From Blattamonas nauphoetae (Eukaryota; Preaxostyla; Oxymonadida): DNA of 64,000 nucleotides. Position numbers and translations under genes: made by a program. The stretch is from assembly GCA_033064195.1 (NCBI GenBank), contig JARBJD010000111.1:150680-214679 (forward strand), written 5' to 3'. Shown here piece after piece: positions 14,115-26,380 of the stretch (positions within the stretch are counted from its first letter, which is position 1; each line of letters opens with the position of its first letter). The notes under the pieces were generated by a model. That model did no database searches and was not told the DNA's origin. It was given only the letters and a program-made list of their open reading frames with translations.

Positions 14115-14981
14115 TTAATCGTCATCATCCAACCTTGTTGAATGAACCCCTTGATCAATCGCGCCACCTTTCAGTGATTTCTTCAATTTTCCTTTCGCTG
14201 TCCTAAATCCTTTACCCCTCTCAATATTGAGCTTCTCTGCTCCAATTTGAGCAAATGGATCACCTCCCTTTGTTTCATATCTGTTGTCGGCCAGCTTTTG
14301 GTTAGTGACTCTGTACCTCTCAGGATCTACGCGTCTGAACGGTTTTCGGGATGGTGAAGCTGATGGTGGTGGTGATGGTGAAGCGACTTCTTGAGATTTG
14401 TCAGATGATGAACTGGACGAGTCAGAGGACGAGCTAGAGGAATCAGAGGACGAACTAGAGGAATCTGAATCTCCATCCGAAGAAGAATCCGAACTACTGT
14501 CGGATGATGATTCATATTTTGGTTTTTTTTGATCTTTGGATGACTTGGTTTTTTGGGAGGTCGGAACAGAACGTTTCTCCTTGACAAGTGTCTTGATGGG
14601 TTTCCTGGTAGGTGACGAACTGTCGCTACTACTATCTGAGGATGAATCATCCGAACTAGAATCAGAACTGGAGTCAGAATCCGAAGAACTCGAGCTGGAG
14701 TCATTTGAACTCGAATCACTTGAACTGGAGTCCGAATTACTTGAGCTCGAATCAGAGCTACTTGAATCAGAACTTGAATCAGAATCACTTGAATCAGAAC
14801 TTGAATCAGAGGAACTTGATGAATCTGAACTTGAAGTGTGGGATGGTCGTGGTTGGACACGACGATTAGTTGGTTCCGATGATGATGAGCTTGATGATGA
14901 AGTGTCGCTGGAATCGGAATCTGATGAAGAATCTGAAGAGCTACTGCTGTCAGAAGAACTCACATGAGATTTTCGAGCCAT
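14115..14981 (-). CDS. Nopp140/SRP40-like nucleolar phosphoprotein
   Basis: This 288-residue protein is dominated by acidic Ser/Asp runs, first at residues ~5-35 and then across the central half. These are classic casein kinase 2 substrate stretches, separated by a basic Lys/Pro segment (residues ~125-155). The last ~70 residues form an SRP40 C-terminal-type domain, with FRRVDPERY, DPFAQIGAEKL, then GKGFRTAKGKLKKSLKGGAI. That domain marks Nopp140/Srp40 proteins, which chaperone box C/D and H/ACA snoRNPs in the nucleolus. No intron is needed. It ends in TAA. The low-complexity part proves little by itself; the call rests on the C-terminal domain. Confidence 0.75.
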   Translation of the reverse strand: MARKSHVSSSDSSSSSDSSSDSDSSDTSSSSSSSSEPTNRRVQPRPSHTSSSDSSSSSDSSSDSSDSDSSSDSSSSDSSSSNSDSSSSDSSSNDSSSSSSDSDSSSDSSSDDSSSDSSSDSSSPTRKPIKTLVKEKRSVPTSQKTKSSKDQKKPKYESSSDSSSDSSSDGDSDSSSSSSDSSSSSSDSSSSSSDKSQEVASPSPPPSASPSRKPFRRVDPERYRVTNQKLADNRYETKGGDPFAQIGAEKLNIERGKGFRTAKGKLKKSLKGGAIDQGVHSTRLDDDD

Positions 14982-15108
14982 TTCTGGTTCTCAGTGTCAG
15001 TTTCGAAACGAGTGAAAATGGAGTCTGGATGGCCCATTACAAATATTTTTTTCCATTCATCTGAAAACCATCTATACTTTAATATCATCGTTTTCTGCAT
15101 GAATTTAT

Positions 15109-15709
15109 ATGTTCTTTTTGCAGCTTCTCTTCCTCTCTACTGAACTTTTTTCACAAATTCATCCAAACACTGACAATTCTACTCTTGCGATTTGTCAACA
15201 ACATCAAATTCGAAACTTGGACTGTGAACTCACAGAGCAATCCTGCCTGAATACATCAATAGCAAAGGTTCCATGTTACGCCAGATCTGGAGATTTTATC
15301 TGCTCTGTACGTCGAGTTAGTCATCATTCCTCTTCAGGCTACAATTAAATGTGAGTATTGTTTTCTCAAGCGTGACTACATCACATGCGAACATCCTGAT
15401 TGCTCGAAGATTACACAGCCGACTCAAGTCACGGTAGAATGCCATGTTTACAATTGGACGAAATGTGTTGGAATTCGAACATTTACTCAATATCGACAAT
15501 GCCAACCGCCTTCCGGAAAGTCTTACTATGTCACGTTTTGGCTTAGCACACTTTTTGGATCTTTTGGAGCCGATCGTTTCTACTTGGGTTACCGTTTCAC
15601 AGGAACAATGAAACTATGCTCGTTTGGAGGATTTGGACTCTGGGCTTTAATTGACTGGATCGCTTTGCTCTCTGGAAAACTTGTCCCATCGAATGGATCA
15701 TTCTCTTAA
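15109..15709 (+). CDS. TM2 domain-containing membrane protein
   Basis: This is a 189-aa protein in two exons with a 31-nt intron at 15307-15337; the exons sum to 570 nt. The start MFFLQLLFLSTELFSQ is a plausible signal peptide. It is followed by a Cys-rich lumenal region with the family-specific spacing CEYCFLKRDYITCEHPDC and NWTKCVGIRTFTQYRQC. The C-terminus is a TM2 hairpin, with one helix ending in GADRFYLGY and a second helix LCSFGGFGLWALIDWIALLSG. The match to eukaryotic TM2D1-3-type proteins is strong; their molecular function is poorly defined. It ends in TAA. Confidence 0.88.
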
Positions 15710-15792
15710 GCGTCCATTTCATTTTCAACAACATGGTCTGTTTGTTTTATCGTTATTGTTCAAGGTTTCCTCGTTCAGATCTTTATTCACGC

Positions 15793-16232
15793 ATGGTGAA
15801 CATTAGAGCAAGAGCAAAGGCCGATTCGAAGGAAAATGTGACGGATGAAAGAATGATAATCCTCACCAATATATCCTTCTCTCCCCACGAATACTCCTCT
15901 TATTTTTGCTCTCTTCACAAACCATATTCTCTCCCTCGGCTTCTTCAACCCTCTTCAAGCCATCAATTCGCTCCATCTCGCCAGAACGACCTTGAATCTC
16001 TCATCTCGCCTATTTCCTCTCCATCGACTATTTACCGAATAGTGCATCTGATGAACTATTTGGCCATGCAAACTTTGCCACTTTATTGCTTGAAATGTCC
16101 AAAATAGATCCTATAAAGCCAACAAATCTAAATTTCTTCGAAGTCAAGAGCGAACATGAAAATCTGTCGGACTGGCAAAAGGGAAAGAAGACAAGATATC
16201 TTAACATCACAAAATCAATGATCTTGCAATAG
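15793..16232 (+). CDS. Possible small gene, structure unresolved
   Basis: Several short open stretches on the plus strand look protein-like. One begins MVNIRARAKADSKENVTDER. A later one in a different frame contains LPNSASDELFGHANFATLLL and FFEVKSEHENLSDWQKGKK, ending at a TAG at 16230-16232. At least one intron would have to join them, and I could not find a splice pair that keeps the frame. Its 3' end overlaps the end of the convergent minus-strand gene by 18 bp. I do not recognise the family, and it could be a gene remnant. Confidence 0.3.
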
Positions 16233-16960
16233 CTGAAGCAGTGTATTGTACTCAGCTTCTGCTTCAGGGCTCATATCAACAGCCCTTAAACTACTGACGG
16301 CCTCCTTCATATTCTGTGAAATCTCCATCATCACCTCCTTTGGGTTACCCATAAAATGATGTTGAATATCATGTTCTCTCACCCACACCTTTGAATTGCA
16401 CGTTTTTCCATCTGCAAACGTGAGTTGGACTTCACAGATTATCTTCGAGTCTATACTTGGCTTTTTGACAATTTCTGCGTATGGATATGTGCCTCTTACG
16501 GCTTTCTCTGCAAGTTCAAGTGTTGCATTCCCAGTCGGTGTCTTTTTATGAAGAATTGTGAAAATCAGCCCCTGGCCTGTATCTGCAGACTTTGGGATCG
16601 CTTCAGAAGCTATATCAAAAAAATACATTGAAAAAAATGGATACATGGTTGTTTAGGGACATAAAGAAGTGTTTGTTCCGTTGAGTATTGAGGTTGGAGT
16701 GGTTTGTCGGTTTTGGGGATGGACGCTTCTTCTTCGGACACATTGGGATTTGGATATTCTCCAAAGAAATGATGATACGAGACACAATAGTTATTCCAAT
16801 CATCCAAATATTTTTGGTATTCAACGAGATATTTGTCGTAATCCTTCAGATAAGTTTGAACTTCAAGAATCTGTTCCGGTGTGAGTTGATCAATGGATAC
16901 AATGGGAGATAAATCTGCATCAGACGGTGTAGACCCTGAATCGACCGTTTCTAGTGGCAT
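16215..16960 (-). CDS. Unrecognised two-exon protein (236 aa)
   Basis: Exon 1 (16960-16645) starts MPLETVDSGS and encodes an aromatic, charged helical segment (DYDKYLVEYQKYLDDW). Exon 2 (16609-16215) encodes a compact alpha/beta-looking stretch with ATLELAEKAV, then GTYPYAEIVKKP and CEVQLTFADGK, and a helical C-terminus. The intron at 16610-16644 is 35 nt, begins GTATCC and ends ATAG, and splicing gives 711 nt exactly. The pattern of a helix, then a three-strand-like region, then a helix is faintly reminiscent of a double-stranded-RNA-binding fold, but I would not assign it. Confidence 0.6.
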
Positions 16961-17222
16961 ATATCAATTGTGTATTTCGTTGATGAAAGTGGTTGACCCA
17001 GCGAGGGCTGATCTGAGCGAAAAGTCGAATCGACACATCGATTCTCGATGTCCACAGTTCACCAAATTGACTAACCAAGAAATATATATTTGAAAAAGAT
17101 AAACTGGGAACTAACGAATTAACAGAAATGTCATCAGAAATACTGGTTGGGATGTGAATCAACGAAATCAAAAGCAGCGTCGAGTTAGCCCCGACGACCG
17201 AGTGTAGGGAAATCTATGGAGA

Positions 17223-19281
17223 TCACTCATTTGCAGGTTCTGCGGCTGCTTCTTCAGCAGGTGTTTCATTTACAGGTTCTGCGGGTGCTGATTCTTCCGC
17301 TGGAGTTTCTGCAGGGGCTTCTGATGCGACTGCATCAGCTGGCTTCTCCTCAGGAGCCTCAGCGGGTGCTGAATCTGCAGGAGCATCGGCAGGAACGGAA
17401 GATTCAGTGGCCGCAGCGGGGGCGGGAGCGGGTTCGGCTTCATCTGACTCATTGGATCCTCCGGCCCAGGGATCCTCGGGGTTGTACCCTTTAATCTCAC
17501 AGAGCTTGGTGTAACGTTTGGACTCCTCCGCTTTGCGGGCTTTCTTGGCTTCTTCTTCGGCAGCCTTCTCTCTGGCTTCGTCCATTCCCTTGGAAATGGC
17601 ATCACCCAGTTTCATTTTTTTGCCGACTTTCTTCAAACTGCGGCCACCTTTTTTGGCTTCGTTCATCGCTTTGACGCCATCCTTTCCAAGGGCTTCATCT
17701 CTGGCGCTGCCTGCAGCGTCAGAAGCGGCGTCTTTGGCTTCTTGTTTGACGATGTTGCCGAGTTGTTTTGAGAACTTTTTCATCGCGGGATCAGACGCGT
17801 TGACACCACCGTTTTTCTCCATGGCGTTGGTGAGGCTCTGGATCATTTTCTCGTCAGATGACGACATCTGCTTCTCCTTTTGGAAATGGTCCTTGGGTTT
17901 GCGGATTGCAGCAGAAACGATAGTCTCGTAGCTGCGTTCATCAACGATGAAGAAGTAGAATGGTCTGTCGCACTTGAATTGGTACTTGCTGTTCTTGATT
18001 TCCTTCACTTTCTTTCCTTCCTTTTTGATCTTGTCGAAGCGCTTGCTTGGGAATGGAGGTGTGAGGACTCCGCGTTCATCGACATGAATGTAGGTGAGAG
18101 TGTGGAGACGGTTCACGTGGATTTTCCCTTGAGCCGTGAGAGTGGTTTCTGCCTCGTCTTCGAAGATCTGCTTGACCCCAGCGTCCTTCATTGTTGGGAT
18201 GAAGTCTGTGTGGGTGAAGACTGAGAAGCGAGGAATTTGGACAAGTGTGTTCTGGATGCGTGAACCCTTGATGAGTTTGGCGAGAGAATCTTTGTCCTTG
18301 AACTGTGCAGCCGTTTCATTGAATGCATCCTCTCCTTCTGTCTTTGGAAGGACAAAAACACCCACAGTGTTTGTGGTGATGGGGAGGATAGCAGCAGTGT
18401 AGTATCCGTTTTCGGCATAGCGAGTAAGGTCCAGTTTCTGTTTCACACGGCGTTGCATCAATGTCATCGGAATAGCTTTCCCATCGAACGTCTTGAACTC
18501 GTTGCATGTGAAAGTGCGGCATGGGTTGAAAGGTCGCAGCCAACTCTCAGAGAAAGAGAGTGATGAGATGGCGTAGAACTTCTTGTTTGTTTCCACTTTT
18601 GGATATTTGCGAGCAAGAAGAGTGCCACCATGTGCAAGTAAGAAAGAATTGACCCAAGACTTGCCTCTGAAAAATAATATGTTTGAATAACGTTGAAAGA
18701 TACCTGTCAGTGTCGAAGTTGATTCCATCCACGATGCTTCCAAAGAGTTCGCGTGAATGTTCAATGAATGTTTTGTAAGTGTTTGTTTCCTTCCCAACAA
18801 AAAGAAAGTTGAGTGGTTCATATGCAACATCGTGGTCGAGCTTGTCAAGGGCTTCCTCAGTTGAGGCTTGGAAATCCAGAATCTGACGAATATTAGAAAA
18901 AACGGCAAACTGTGGTATCCTTGATGGTGTCTTGCATCCCTAGGAAGTTGAGGAGCTCCTCCTGAGTCTTGCCTTCAGTTCCAGAAGCAATGTTGAGAAT
19001 GATGTTCCGGAGGCCTGGTGGCGAGACAACATAGTTTTTGGCATTTGGAGACTTCGCAACAGCTTCCATGAGAAGGCCAGCAAAGGTGTTGACGACGTCG
19101 ACGTAATTTTGCTCAAACTTCGCTGCAGATTCCTTGTCGAATTTTTGAGCTTTCGGCTTCTTGTAGCCGGCTGGGGTGGAGCTGCTACCGTCGTACTTGT
19201 CTTTGCGTTCACTAGAAAGGAGATATAGTGAAAGGGTTGAGCATACACTGCAAGAACGTTCGAACTTTCTGTATTTCCCAT
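17223..19281 (-). CDS. Serpin-family protein with long Ala/Pro/Glu-rich C-terminal tail
   Basis: Four exons (introns 19212-19246, 18883-18910 and 18667-18703; 35, 28 and 37 nt) sum to 1959 nt, giving 652 aa ending in TGA. The serpin core spans residues ~40-410. Helix-B-like NYVVSPPGLRNIILNIASG is followed by TQEELLNFLG, then FSESWLRPFNPCRTFTCNEF and the C-terminal signature CDRPFYFFIVDERSYETIVSAAIRKP. The segment where inhibitory serpins carry an Ala-rich hinge reads HVDERGVLTPPFPSKR and then a Lys-rich stretch, so classical protease inhibition is doubtful. Serpins normally end just after the signature. Here about 220 more residues follow, first a helical Lys/Ala region and then an Ala/Pro/Glu repeat tail. 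There is no obvious signal peptide (MGNTESSNVLAV), so it is probably cytosolic. The MGNTESS start resembles an N-myristoylation site (inference). Confidence 0.85.
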
Positions 19282-20592
19282 TTCGATGACCCTTTATTTG
19301 TTGTTAGGGAAATCTCGAATTATGGGATCGTTTCTATCTCCTGTTCCAGATTGAAGTAGCCTCTTGAGTTTCGATTAAAAGCAACTTCTTTCGATTTTGA
19401 AGTTTGTTTCTGTGGTATTCGAATGGATAATGGCAGAATTGAAGACTGATGAAGCGAAACTTTCTGAGTTGAGCGAGATGTCAAATAACTATCGATACTG
19501 TGATTGAAAAGCCCATTGAAGTTGTTGTGGAAGAAGAGAATTGCTGTTGTGAGATGAATAGCAATGTTTTGGAGAGCGAGACAATCATCGCTTTAGAACT
19601 TGACGAGAATTAATAGTGGTGTGGACATTCGGCATGTGATTAGTTGAACAGTATGTTGGCAAGACAATTGCCTTGTGAACAACCGATAATTGACAGTTTG
19701 AGTAATACAAGATTGTTGGAATGAGAAAAAATGATGATTTGAACAGAGCAATGATTTTTGTTCGATGCAAAGCTTCAAAAGAGATTGTGATCACAATGCA
19801 ATCGTGTTCTCTCCTGGATCATAGGTAAAATTTCACGTTTGGATTCCATTTTCGTTTGTCGACGTTGTCTAAAGCATTGACGATGTAAACGATGCACACC
19901 TGTGGTGACCTGATGAGATGTGAGTGGAATGGTATTTTCAAGGAGAGACACAGAAGTTGCATGAGCACCCCAGCTTGAAAAGATGATGAGAAATGTGGTC
20001 AGACTCATTCATGTGTTTTCCTGATTTGAGGAAGTCCACAATTTCTTTAACTTTCTCCTACAAACACATTCATATGTGGATCAGCAAAATTGGTGGATCA
20101 CATACAGCTGGTCCAGATAGAGTTATCAGTACTTGATGTTTATCAGCTTTGACATTTGTAGCTCCTAGAAACATAAATTTATCATAAAAACTGTGAAAAA
20201 GACCTCCAGTTAAACCTCGTGCTTGACAGGCACGGATGATCGTCTATTGAGGTGAAGTTAAAAAGTGAGTGAGAACGGAGATACTTGCCTGAACATGACA
20301 TTTTGAACTTGCCCCCCGACTTGATATGATTCTGTAACTTCAGTCATTGATAAAAGAATGAATATTTGACCCTCGCTATTTGAGAGTTCCGATCAAACCA
20401 TGATGGATCCCAGATCAGAAATAAGTTTTGACAAGACATCTATCCACTACAGTTTGGAGAGAATAAATCAATATTCTGTTCTGATATTGTACTGATGAAC
20501 GATATTTGCTCATTTTCAAAGGACTTTTTCTTCTATCCTGGTTGATAGAACTCACATTATTCTGCACGACATTTTCAAACGCCAAAGATCGA
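19282..20592. other. 1.3 kb intergenic stretch, no gene seen
   Basis: The sequence is AT-rich between the serpin start and the 3' end of the CDC20-like gene. Only short, unconvincing open frames occur on either strand, and I see no repeat, RNA gene or splice-joinable exon series that I could support. Confidence 0.5.
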
Positions 20593-22841
20593 CTACCGAA
20601 GTGGAGGAACAGACAAAACATAGTCATCTTCACGCATCACACGAGACTGAGTAAAAGGAGACTGGTGTGAGAAGTCTGCGGGAAGCATGTGTTGAATGAA
20701 CGACGTCCGATTGACTCGTTTTGGGGTGTGGACGCTCCGGCTCAAATTCCCGTCGTTCACTTCAACTGTGCCCACCACACCCCGCAGTGCTCCGCCTTCG
20801 TGTGCTTTGAACAATTTCCACTTCCGGATGGCTCCGTCGGAAGAATAGCTGACGAGCTCGCTTCCATCCGGCGAGAGGGCGAGGTGGAGTGGCCGCGACA
20901 GATGGCCCTGCAGCTCGCGCACAAAACGGAGGCGAAGAGACGATCCGTTTTGAGTTGGAGGCGGTCCTGGTATGTGTTGTGTGCGAATGTGGTGTGGTGA
21001 TTGGCGAGCCGGCGTTGTGACAGAAGGTGTGTAGAGTGTTTGTGAAGAGTGATTCTGGTTTTGAGGGGAAGGATTGTGTGGAGACGACACTGATTGTGAG
21101 GTCAGCGTCAGGTTGTTCCAAAAGTTTGTGTAGTCTGTCTCTGGTTTCTGAACAGACGTCCGTCGTGGGATCCAGGGAGAGGGAAAGGGGAGATCCCGCG
21201 TTGGAGTGGAAGCAAAGGATGTGCGGAGAACGGTGGAAGGAAGTGGAGTGGAGACCTGAGGAGACAATGAGTCGGAGTCAGGATGGACATTCCATGTCTC
21301 GTCCTCAACGACAATCGGTGGGGTCTGGAGTGGGTGATTCACTTGGTTGTCGAGTTGCTCTGAAGCGGAATCCGAATCCAATTCTGAGTCATCGTCGAGA
21401 GTTACTGGAGCATCAAACAGACTAAAGGGGTTGTCCACTGCTGGGTCATCCACATCATCGTCGTCACGAACACCGTCAGCGATGTTTGGATCAGTGTTCA
21501 TCTCGACCTGCCAGCAGAGGAGTGAGAATCTGTTGAACCCGTGCGAACTGACGATCTCAGATCCACTCTGACTCCAAAGGAGAGTACAGACTTGCGTGGC
21601 TGTATCGACCTCGTCCAACAGGACAGCTGAGTTCGTCTGGTTCTGATTGGGATGGGTTGGAGTCATCTGTTCCGAGTTGGGGTTCAGTCGCCAGAGGCAG
21701 ATCCGCCGATCGGTCGCCCCGCCGCCAGTTGCGATGAGGAGAGGATCGATCGGCGAGAAAGAAAGGGCCCTGACAGCACTGTGGTGGTGTTCAATGCGGA
21801 TGATTGGAGCATCTAAAATCGGAAACAGAATCAATGAGGAGAGATAATGCACACAATCTGTTCGCTCTTGATCGCCGTCCATGAACCCGCGCATGTCCCA
21901 AATGAACACAATGTTTTCATTTCCTCCTGACGCCAATAGCGTTCGTTCGCAGTTCCACGACAGTCCACACACAACATCGACGTGCTGCAGGAGACTGCCG
22001 ACGAGAGTGGCTGGGACGGTGGCCGCGTTGTGGATGAGAATCGACCCGTCCGTCGAAGCAGTTGCAACGAGGTGGTTGTCGATGTTGTCAGCGGTGATTG
22101 ATCCAGCAGAGACAGGTCCAGCCCAGCTGGAACAGGTGATCTTCCCAGGATGGGGGATGAGAGTGTTCAGAACTGAAAATGTGAAGGAACGAGAACGAAA
22201 CTGGATCCATCATTCGAGTCAACAACTGTCAATGAGCCGTCGCTTGCCCCCACCACAATATTCGACCCATTTGGAGAAAAAGAGACGCTGGTGAGAGTGA
22301 CCACATTGTTTGCATAGGTTGTCATGTTCTGCATGGCTGGATGGCGGACAGTGACTTCCGAGTTGTACCGAAATATGACGTGTGGGTCTTCATTGCGAGG
22401 GAGAGATCCACCACGTGGTGTTTGAGGAGGAAGATGAGGAAAAGGTCTGTTGACTGCAACATATAAGCTCTGTGAGAGAGCAAATGCAATTTGGTCATGT
22501 TGACCCCTAACAGAATGAAAGAGATAAGAATATGTTTAAAAAATGGCAAACCAATCCAGAATAGATGAATAATAGTCATCATCAGTGGGAGTTGTCACAA
22601 GTAAGACCTCAGATTCAACATTTTGAAGATGAGGCATGAAGCCAGTTGAAGTCTTTGACATTGTTGGGAGAAAGAAGTGAGTGTGAGATTTTGGTGTGAG
22701 TCTATGTGATTTTGGTGTTAAGATTTGATCATTAACACGATCTAATCGTTTTGGGGTTGTTGAAAGAATATGATCAAATTGCGTCTCAAAATCTAATTGT
22801 TGAGATGAATCATCATTTGAAAAGAATAGATTGTCTTCCAT
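20593..22841 (-). CDS. CDC20/CDH1-like WD40 activator of the APC/C
   Basis: Four exons (introns 22507-22551, 22173-22201 and 21813-21854; 45, 29 and 42 nt) give 2133 nt, 710 aa ending in TAG. The N-terminus MEDNLFFSND is followed by two TPKSHR-type motifs. The propeller then follows the CDC20/FZR1 order: SSILDWGQHDQIAFALSQSLYVA, VSFSPNGSNIVVGASDGS, VCGLSWNCERTLLASGGNEN, ATGGGATDRRICLWRL, VCTLLWSQSGSEIVSSHGF and LSPDGSELVSYSSDGAIRKW. Such proteins recruit substrates to the anaphase-promoting complex. Unusually, a ~180-residue acidic/Pro/Ser-rich insertion separates the last two blades. A C-box and a terminal Ile-Arg tail are not evident, so it may be a divergent paralogue. The start at 22841 is the likeliest; an in-frame ATG also occurs at 22967. 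Confidence 0.85.
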
Positions 22842-23213
22842 TCTACGAAAATATGAAGATGTAGACAGAGGTTTCTCGTTTTTAAAGAAGATTTTTATGC
22901 GACCCACTTTTTGATGATTTTTGCCTCGTTTCAACAACAAAACCCTGTGAAACAATGGAAATGACAATAGTATTGACTCTGAATATCGATTGAGTTCTCA
23001 AGATTGTTAGGATCAAGTCAAGGGAAAGAAACGTATCGATCCTCTCGTGGACATTGATCGGATTCCTCGTTTGCCAGATGTGGCGCTGAGAATGAATGTA
23101 CTCACTCAGAGAATAACAATGAGTCTGAGAGGGGAGAGAAGGTCGTTTGATGAGGGAAGCAAGAATCCGTATTGTGACAGGTGCATGTTGTGTTGAAAGA
23201 TGTGAAGAGACGT

Positions 23214-26200
23214 TCAGAACGTTGAGAGTGCCTGGTTAAGCATCCGCATCTTATCTTGGATGGTTTTATTTTCCTTTTTGACTGTCTCATTCTCTCGGAG
23301 GATCTCCTTCATCTCGTCTTCCAGAAAGAGGTACTGACAACCATGTGAGGGAGAGGAAGTTAACCTTTGATTTCTCTTCTTTGAGCATTTCGTCCTTTTC
23401 GTTCAGTGCCCATCGCAGTTGTTGGATGGATTCTTCGATTTCCTGCACCTTCCCATGCAGAACATCAAGTTGAGCATCCTTCTCCTTGACGCGTTCTTCT
23501 TCTCGCTTGGTCGCTGCTTCGGCTTGTCCCTTCTGTTTCACAACGTTTTGGTAGTCGCTTTGAAGTTTGGACACCTACACAGAAAGAAGGAGAAAAAACG
23601 CTGAAGAAAGATTAAGAGTGAAGACTTCCTTTTGGACAAGTTCGATCGTTTCGTCCTTTGTCTTGAGATCCTCTTCGAGCTCATCAATGTGTGCATCGGT
23701 ATCGATTCTTTCCTGGTTGAGCTCGTCAACCGTGGTTTGGAGATCAGCAATGATCTGAAAAGTTAACTTGGATGAAACCATACATCTTCCTTTGTCGACA
23801 GAGCTTCTGTCAGATCTCGAATCCTCTCCATCATCAAATTAACTCGGCCCTCTCGCTCTGTGATCTCATGCTCACGTTCCTCCCACTTCTGCTGTGTTGA
23901 TTTTTCGGCCTGTCGCAATTTTGAGGCCTCCTCAGCTTGGCCCGCAAGGAGAACGTCTTTCATTTTGATCTCCGCTTGGGTCTCAGCAAGCTGCTTCTGG
24001 ACGGCCTGCAGTTGGAGTTCCAGTGTCTGCTGTCTCTGAACCGTTTCTTCCTTTTCTCGAAGTGCATCATCCCTCTCCTTTTCAACTCGTTCCTTCTCTC
24101 GTGCCCGAATGCCCAGTTCGTATTCCAGATCGAGTCTGCTTTGTTCGACTTGTGACAAATTCCGCATCTTTTCTTTCATCGCATCCAGCTTTTCTTTGGT
24201 CTCGTTCTCAAGAAGTCTAAAATTCTCCTCTTGCTCGAGCAGTTTGCTTTGAAGCTCATCATTTTTCCATTCTGCTTCCAACCGACGTTTTTCTGCTTCT
24301 TCTGCAATCTGCTCAAAATCATGTTTGTTCTGCTGTAAATCCCGAGAGAGTTGGGTGGATGAGTCGGTGAGAGATTGAATTCTTTCCTGATCGAGTTCGG
24401 CCCTTGCCTTCCACTGTTTTTCTTTGTCAACCCAACTCTGAAGGAGCTGAAAAAGAGAGAAAAGCAAAAGGAGAGTGATTTTGATCAAAAGAAAAAAGAA
24501 CAGTGCAGACATCTTTGATTTCATCCATTTCTTGCTCCATCAGTTCAAGTTCACGCTCAAGTTGCTGCTTTTCTCGTTCAAGTCTCTGGTTTTCTGCAAT
24601 CACTTTTTCGGTTTCAGCTTCTCTCTTGAGAAGAAGAGCATTTCGTTCTTCCTCCCGTTCTGATGAGCGTTGCTCCTGAATTAATTGCAGAGCATCGGCA
24701 GCCTTCTCAATTTGGGCAAAAGTTGCGATGTTCAATCCGTTCAGTGCTTCGAGGGCATCGCTCCCTCTCCCATTCTTCATCTTCGCCTTTCTCTCTGTCC
24801 AATCTGACTCAAACCTTGTCTCGATTCCATCAACAAGAGAGATTGATCTTTCGAGTCTTTCGGGATCGTTCGTTGTGTTTGTGTCCTTCAGTTTCCGTCT
24901 CCCTTCGCACACACGACTCACAATCGAACGAGCTCGTCTGTCTATCTCTCCAAGCACGTCAGAGGATTGTTTCACTGCATTCTGAAGGAACTGCATGTCT
25001 TGTTGTTTGTTTTCAATTGCTTTCTCCATGTCGATGAGACTCTGTTGAGATTTTGTCTGTTGAAGAGATGAATCACCTAAAAAAATGGACAAACAATCAG
25101 CTGTTCCTTCATTTTCCGAATCGCTCGGCGCTGTTGGTCGATTTGTTTCTGGGCTTGGAGTTCAACTTGTTCGAGATGCTCTCTCCTGAACGATTTAGAA
25201 AAAGAAGTCTCGTACTGTTGCTTTTCCGTTTCCTTTCGGATCTGTTCGTTCTCTGAGAAGTGCTGTTGAAGTGATTTGAGTTGGTGTTGGAGGCGATCTC
25301 GCTCGTCCCGGAGTTGACTTGTTAGAGTCTTTGGAATCATCGTAAGAAGTGTGGAAAATATACCTCTTGTTCGTGTTTCTGTTGATTCACATTGTCGAGT
25401 TCCGCTTCAAGTTGTTTGATGGTTTCCTGATATTGGTCAGCCTTTGCCTGCAGATCAATCTCAGACTGGCTCTGCTGAGGGTCAGGCCGCTTAGAGGGGG
25501 AGAGCACCGAGAAAGGACTGAATGGTGATGAAGCAGCTGTGAAGAGAACATGCGGTTGGATCGTTTGTTGGAAGGCTGTGCGGAACGGAGACGTCTGAGA
25601 CTGAAGGAGAGGAGGAGAGGAGAGGGCGGGAGTGGCTCGATGAATCTTGACGTGCACCTCCGACGACGACGAAGCAGTGGAAGTTGATGATGAATCGCTT
25701 GGACTATGCGATGATGAATGTCGGTGTCTGTGACGTGAGCGATGCTTTGAACGACTTTTGTGATGAGGTCTTCGACGATGGTGTGAGTGTCTTGGTGGTG
25801 TCCTGTGTGCGTAGGGTTTCTCGAGAGATGGGTCCGAAATGGGAACAATTGGAAGGGGCGGTGAAAGTGGTTTTGATTCTTTTCTCTCCGGTGATTCCGC
25901 TGCTGGAGTTTGTTGTTTCGGCACAGAGTCAAAATGGTTGTGGCGATCTTTTGGGGAGAGATTTCTTGGAGAATGTGCCGACTGTTCAACAAACTCTGCA
26001 ATTGAAGTAAAATCCATCGGAGGAGAAGAGATGGTTGGTTTGAAATGAGGTTTGAATTTTTTCTGTTGAACGTGAGGTGAATGACTTGTTCGCAAGATTG
26101 GTGAGAGAATTTGTGCTTTAGGTGGAGTTTTTCTTGGAGATTTTTGTGGAATCTTCTTTGATGATGGTTTCTTTCGGATTTCATGTTTTTGTTGGCCGTA

Positions 26201-26380
26201 CGTAAGTTGCTGAGATTTACTTGGCATCCCAAGGGGAAAATTAGATTCACTATCCGGATGTTGAGGAGGAATGTCTTTTACATTGGGATTTAAACGTCTA
26301 GAACAACGTAAGGAATGAAGAAAAGAAAATGAATGGAGGTGATCCACACTGAAGAAATCCGGCAACTCTCGAAATCCCAA
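23214..26380 (-). CDS. Large coiled-coil cytoskeletal-type protein
   Basis: Seven exons, with introns at 25329-25363, 25057-25094, 24447-24510, 23755-23783, 23575-23625 and 23334-23364, sum to 2919 nt (972 aa, TGA). The N-terminal third is disordered: Lys/Pro-rich, then a His/Arg/Ser tract (residues ~175-215). From residue ~310 to the end it is almost uninterrupted heptad-rich coiled coil, dense in Gln, Glu, Lys and Arg. No enzymatic motif is visible. In a flagellate such a protein could belong to the basal body, axostyle or flagellar apparatus, but that is inference. The first ATG at 26380 keeps the frame open; an ATG further in may be used instead. Confidence 0.75.

Noticed and set aside
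14536-14967. 143-codon Glu/Ser/Leu frame on the plus strand
   Set aside because: Antisense to the Ser/Asp repeats of the Nopp140-like gene; Ser/Asp codons give Glu/Leu/Ser on the other strand.
26298-26349. Intron near the start of the coiled-coil gene (GTGTGG...CTAG)
   Set aside because: Removing it breaks the frame, whereas leaving it in gives a coding length that is an exact multiple of three.
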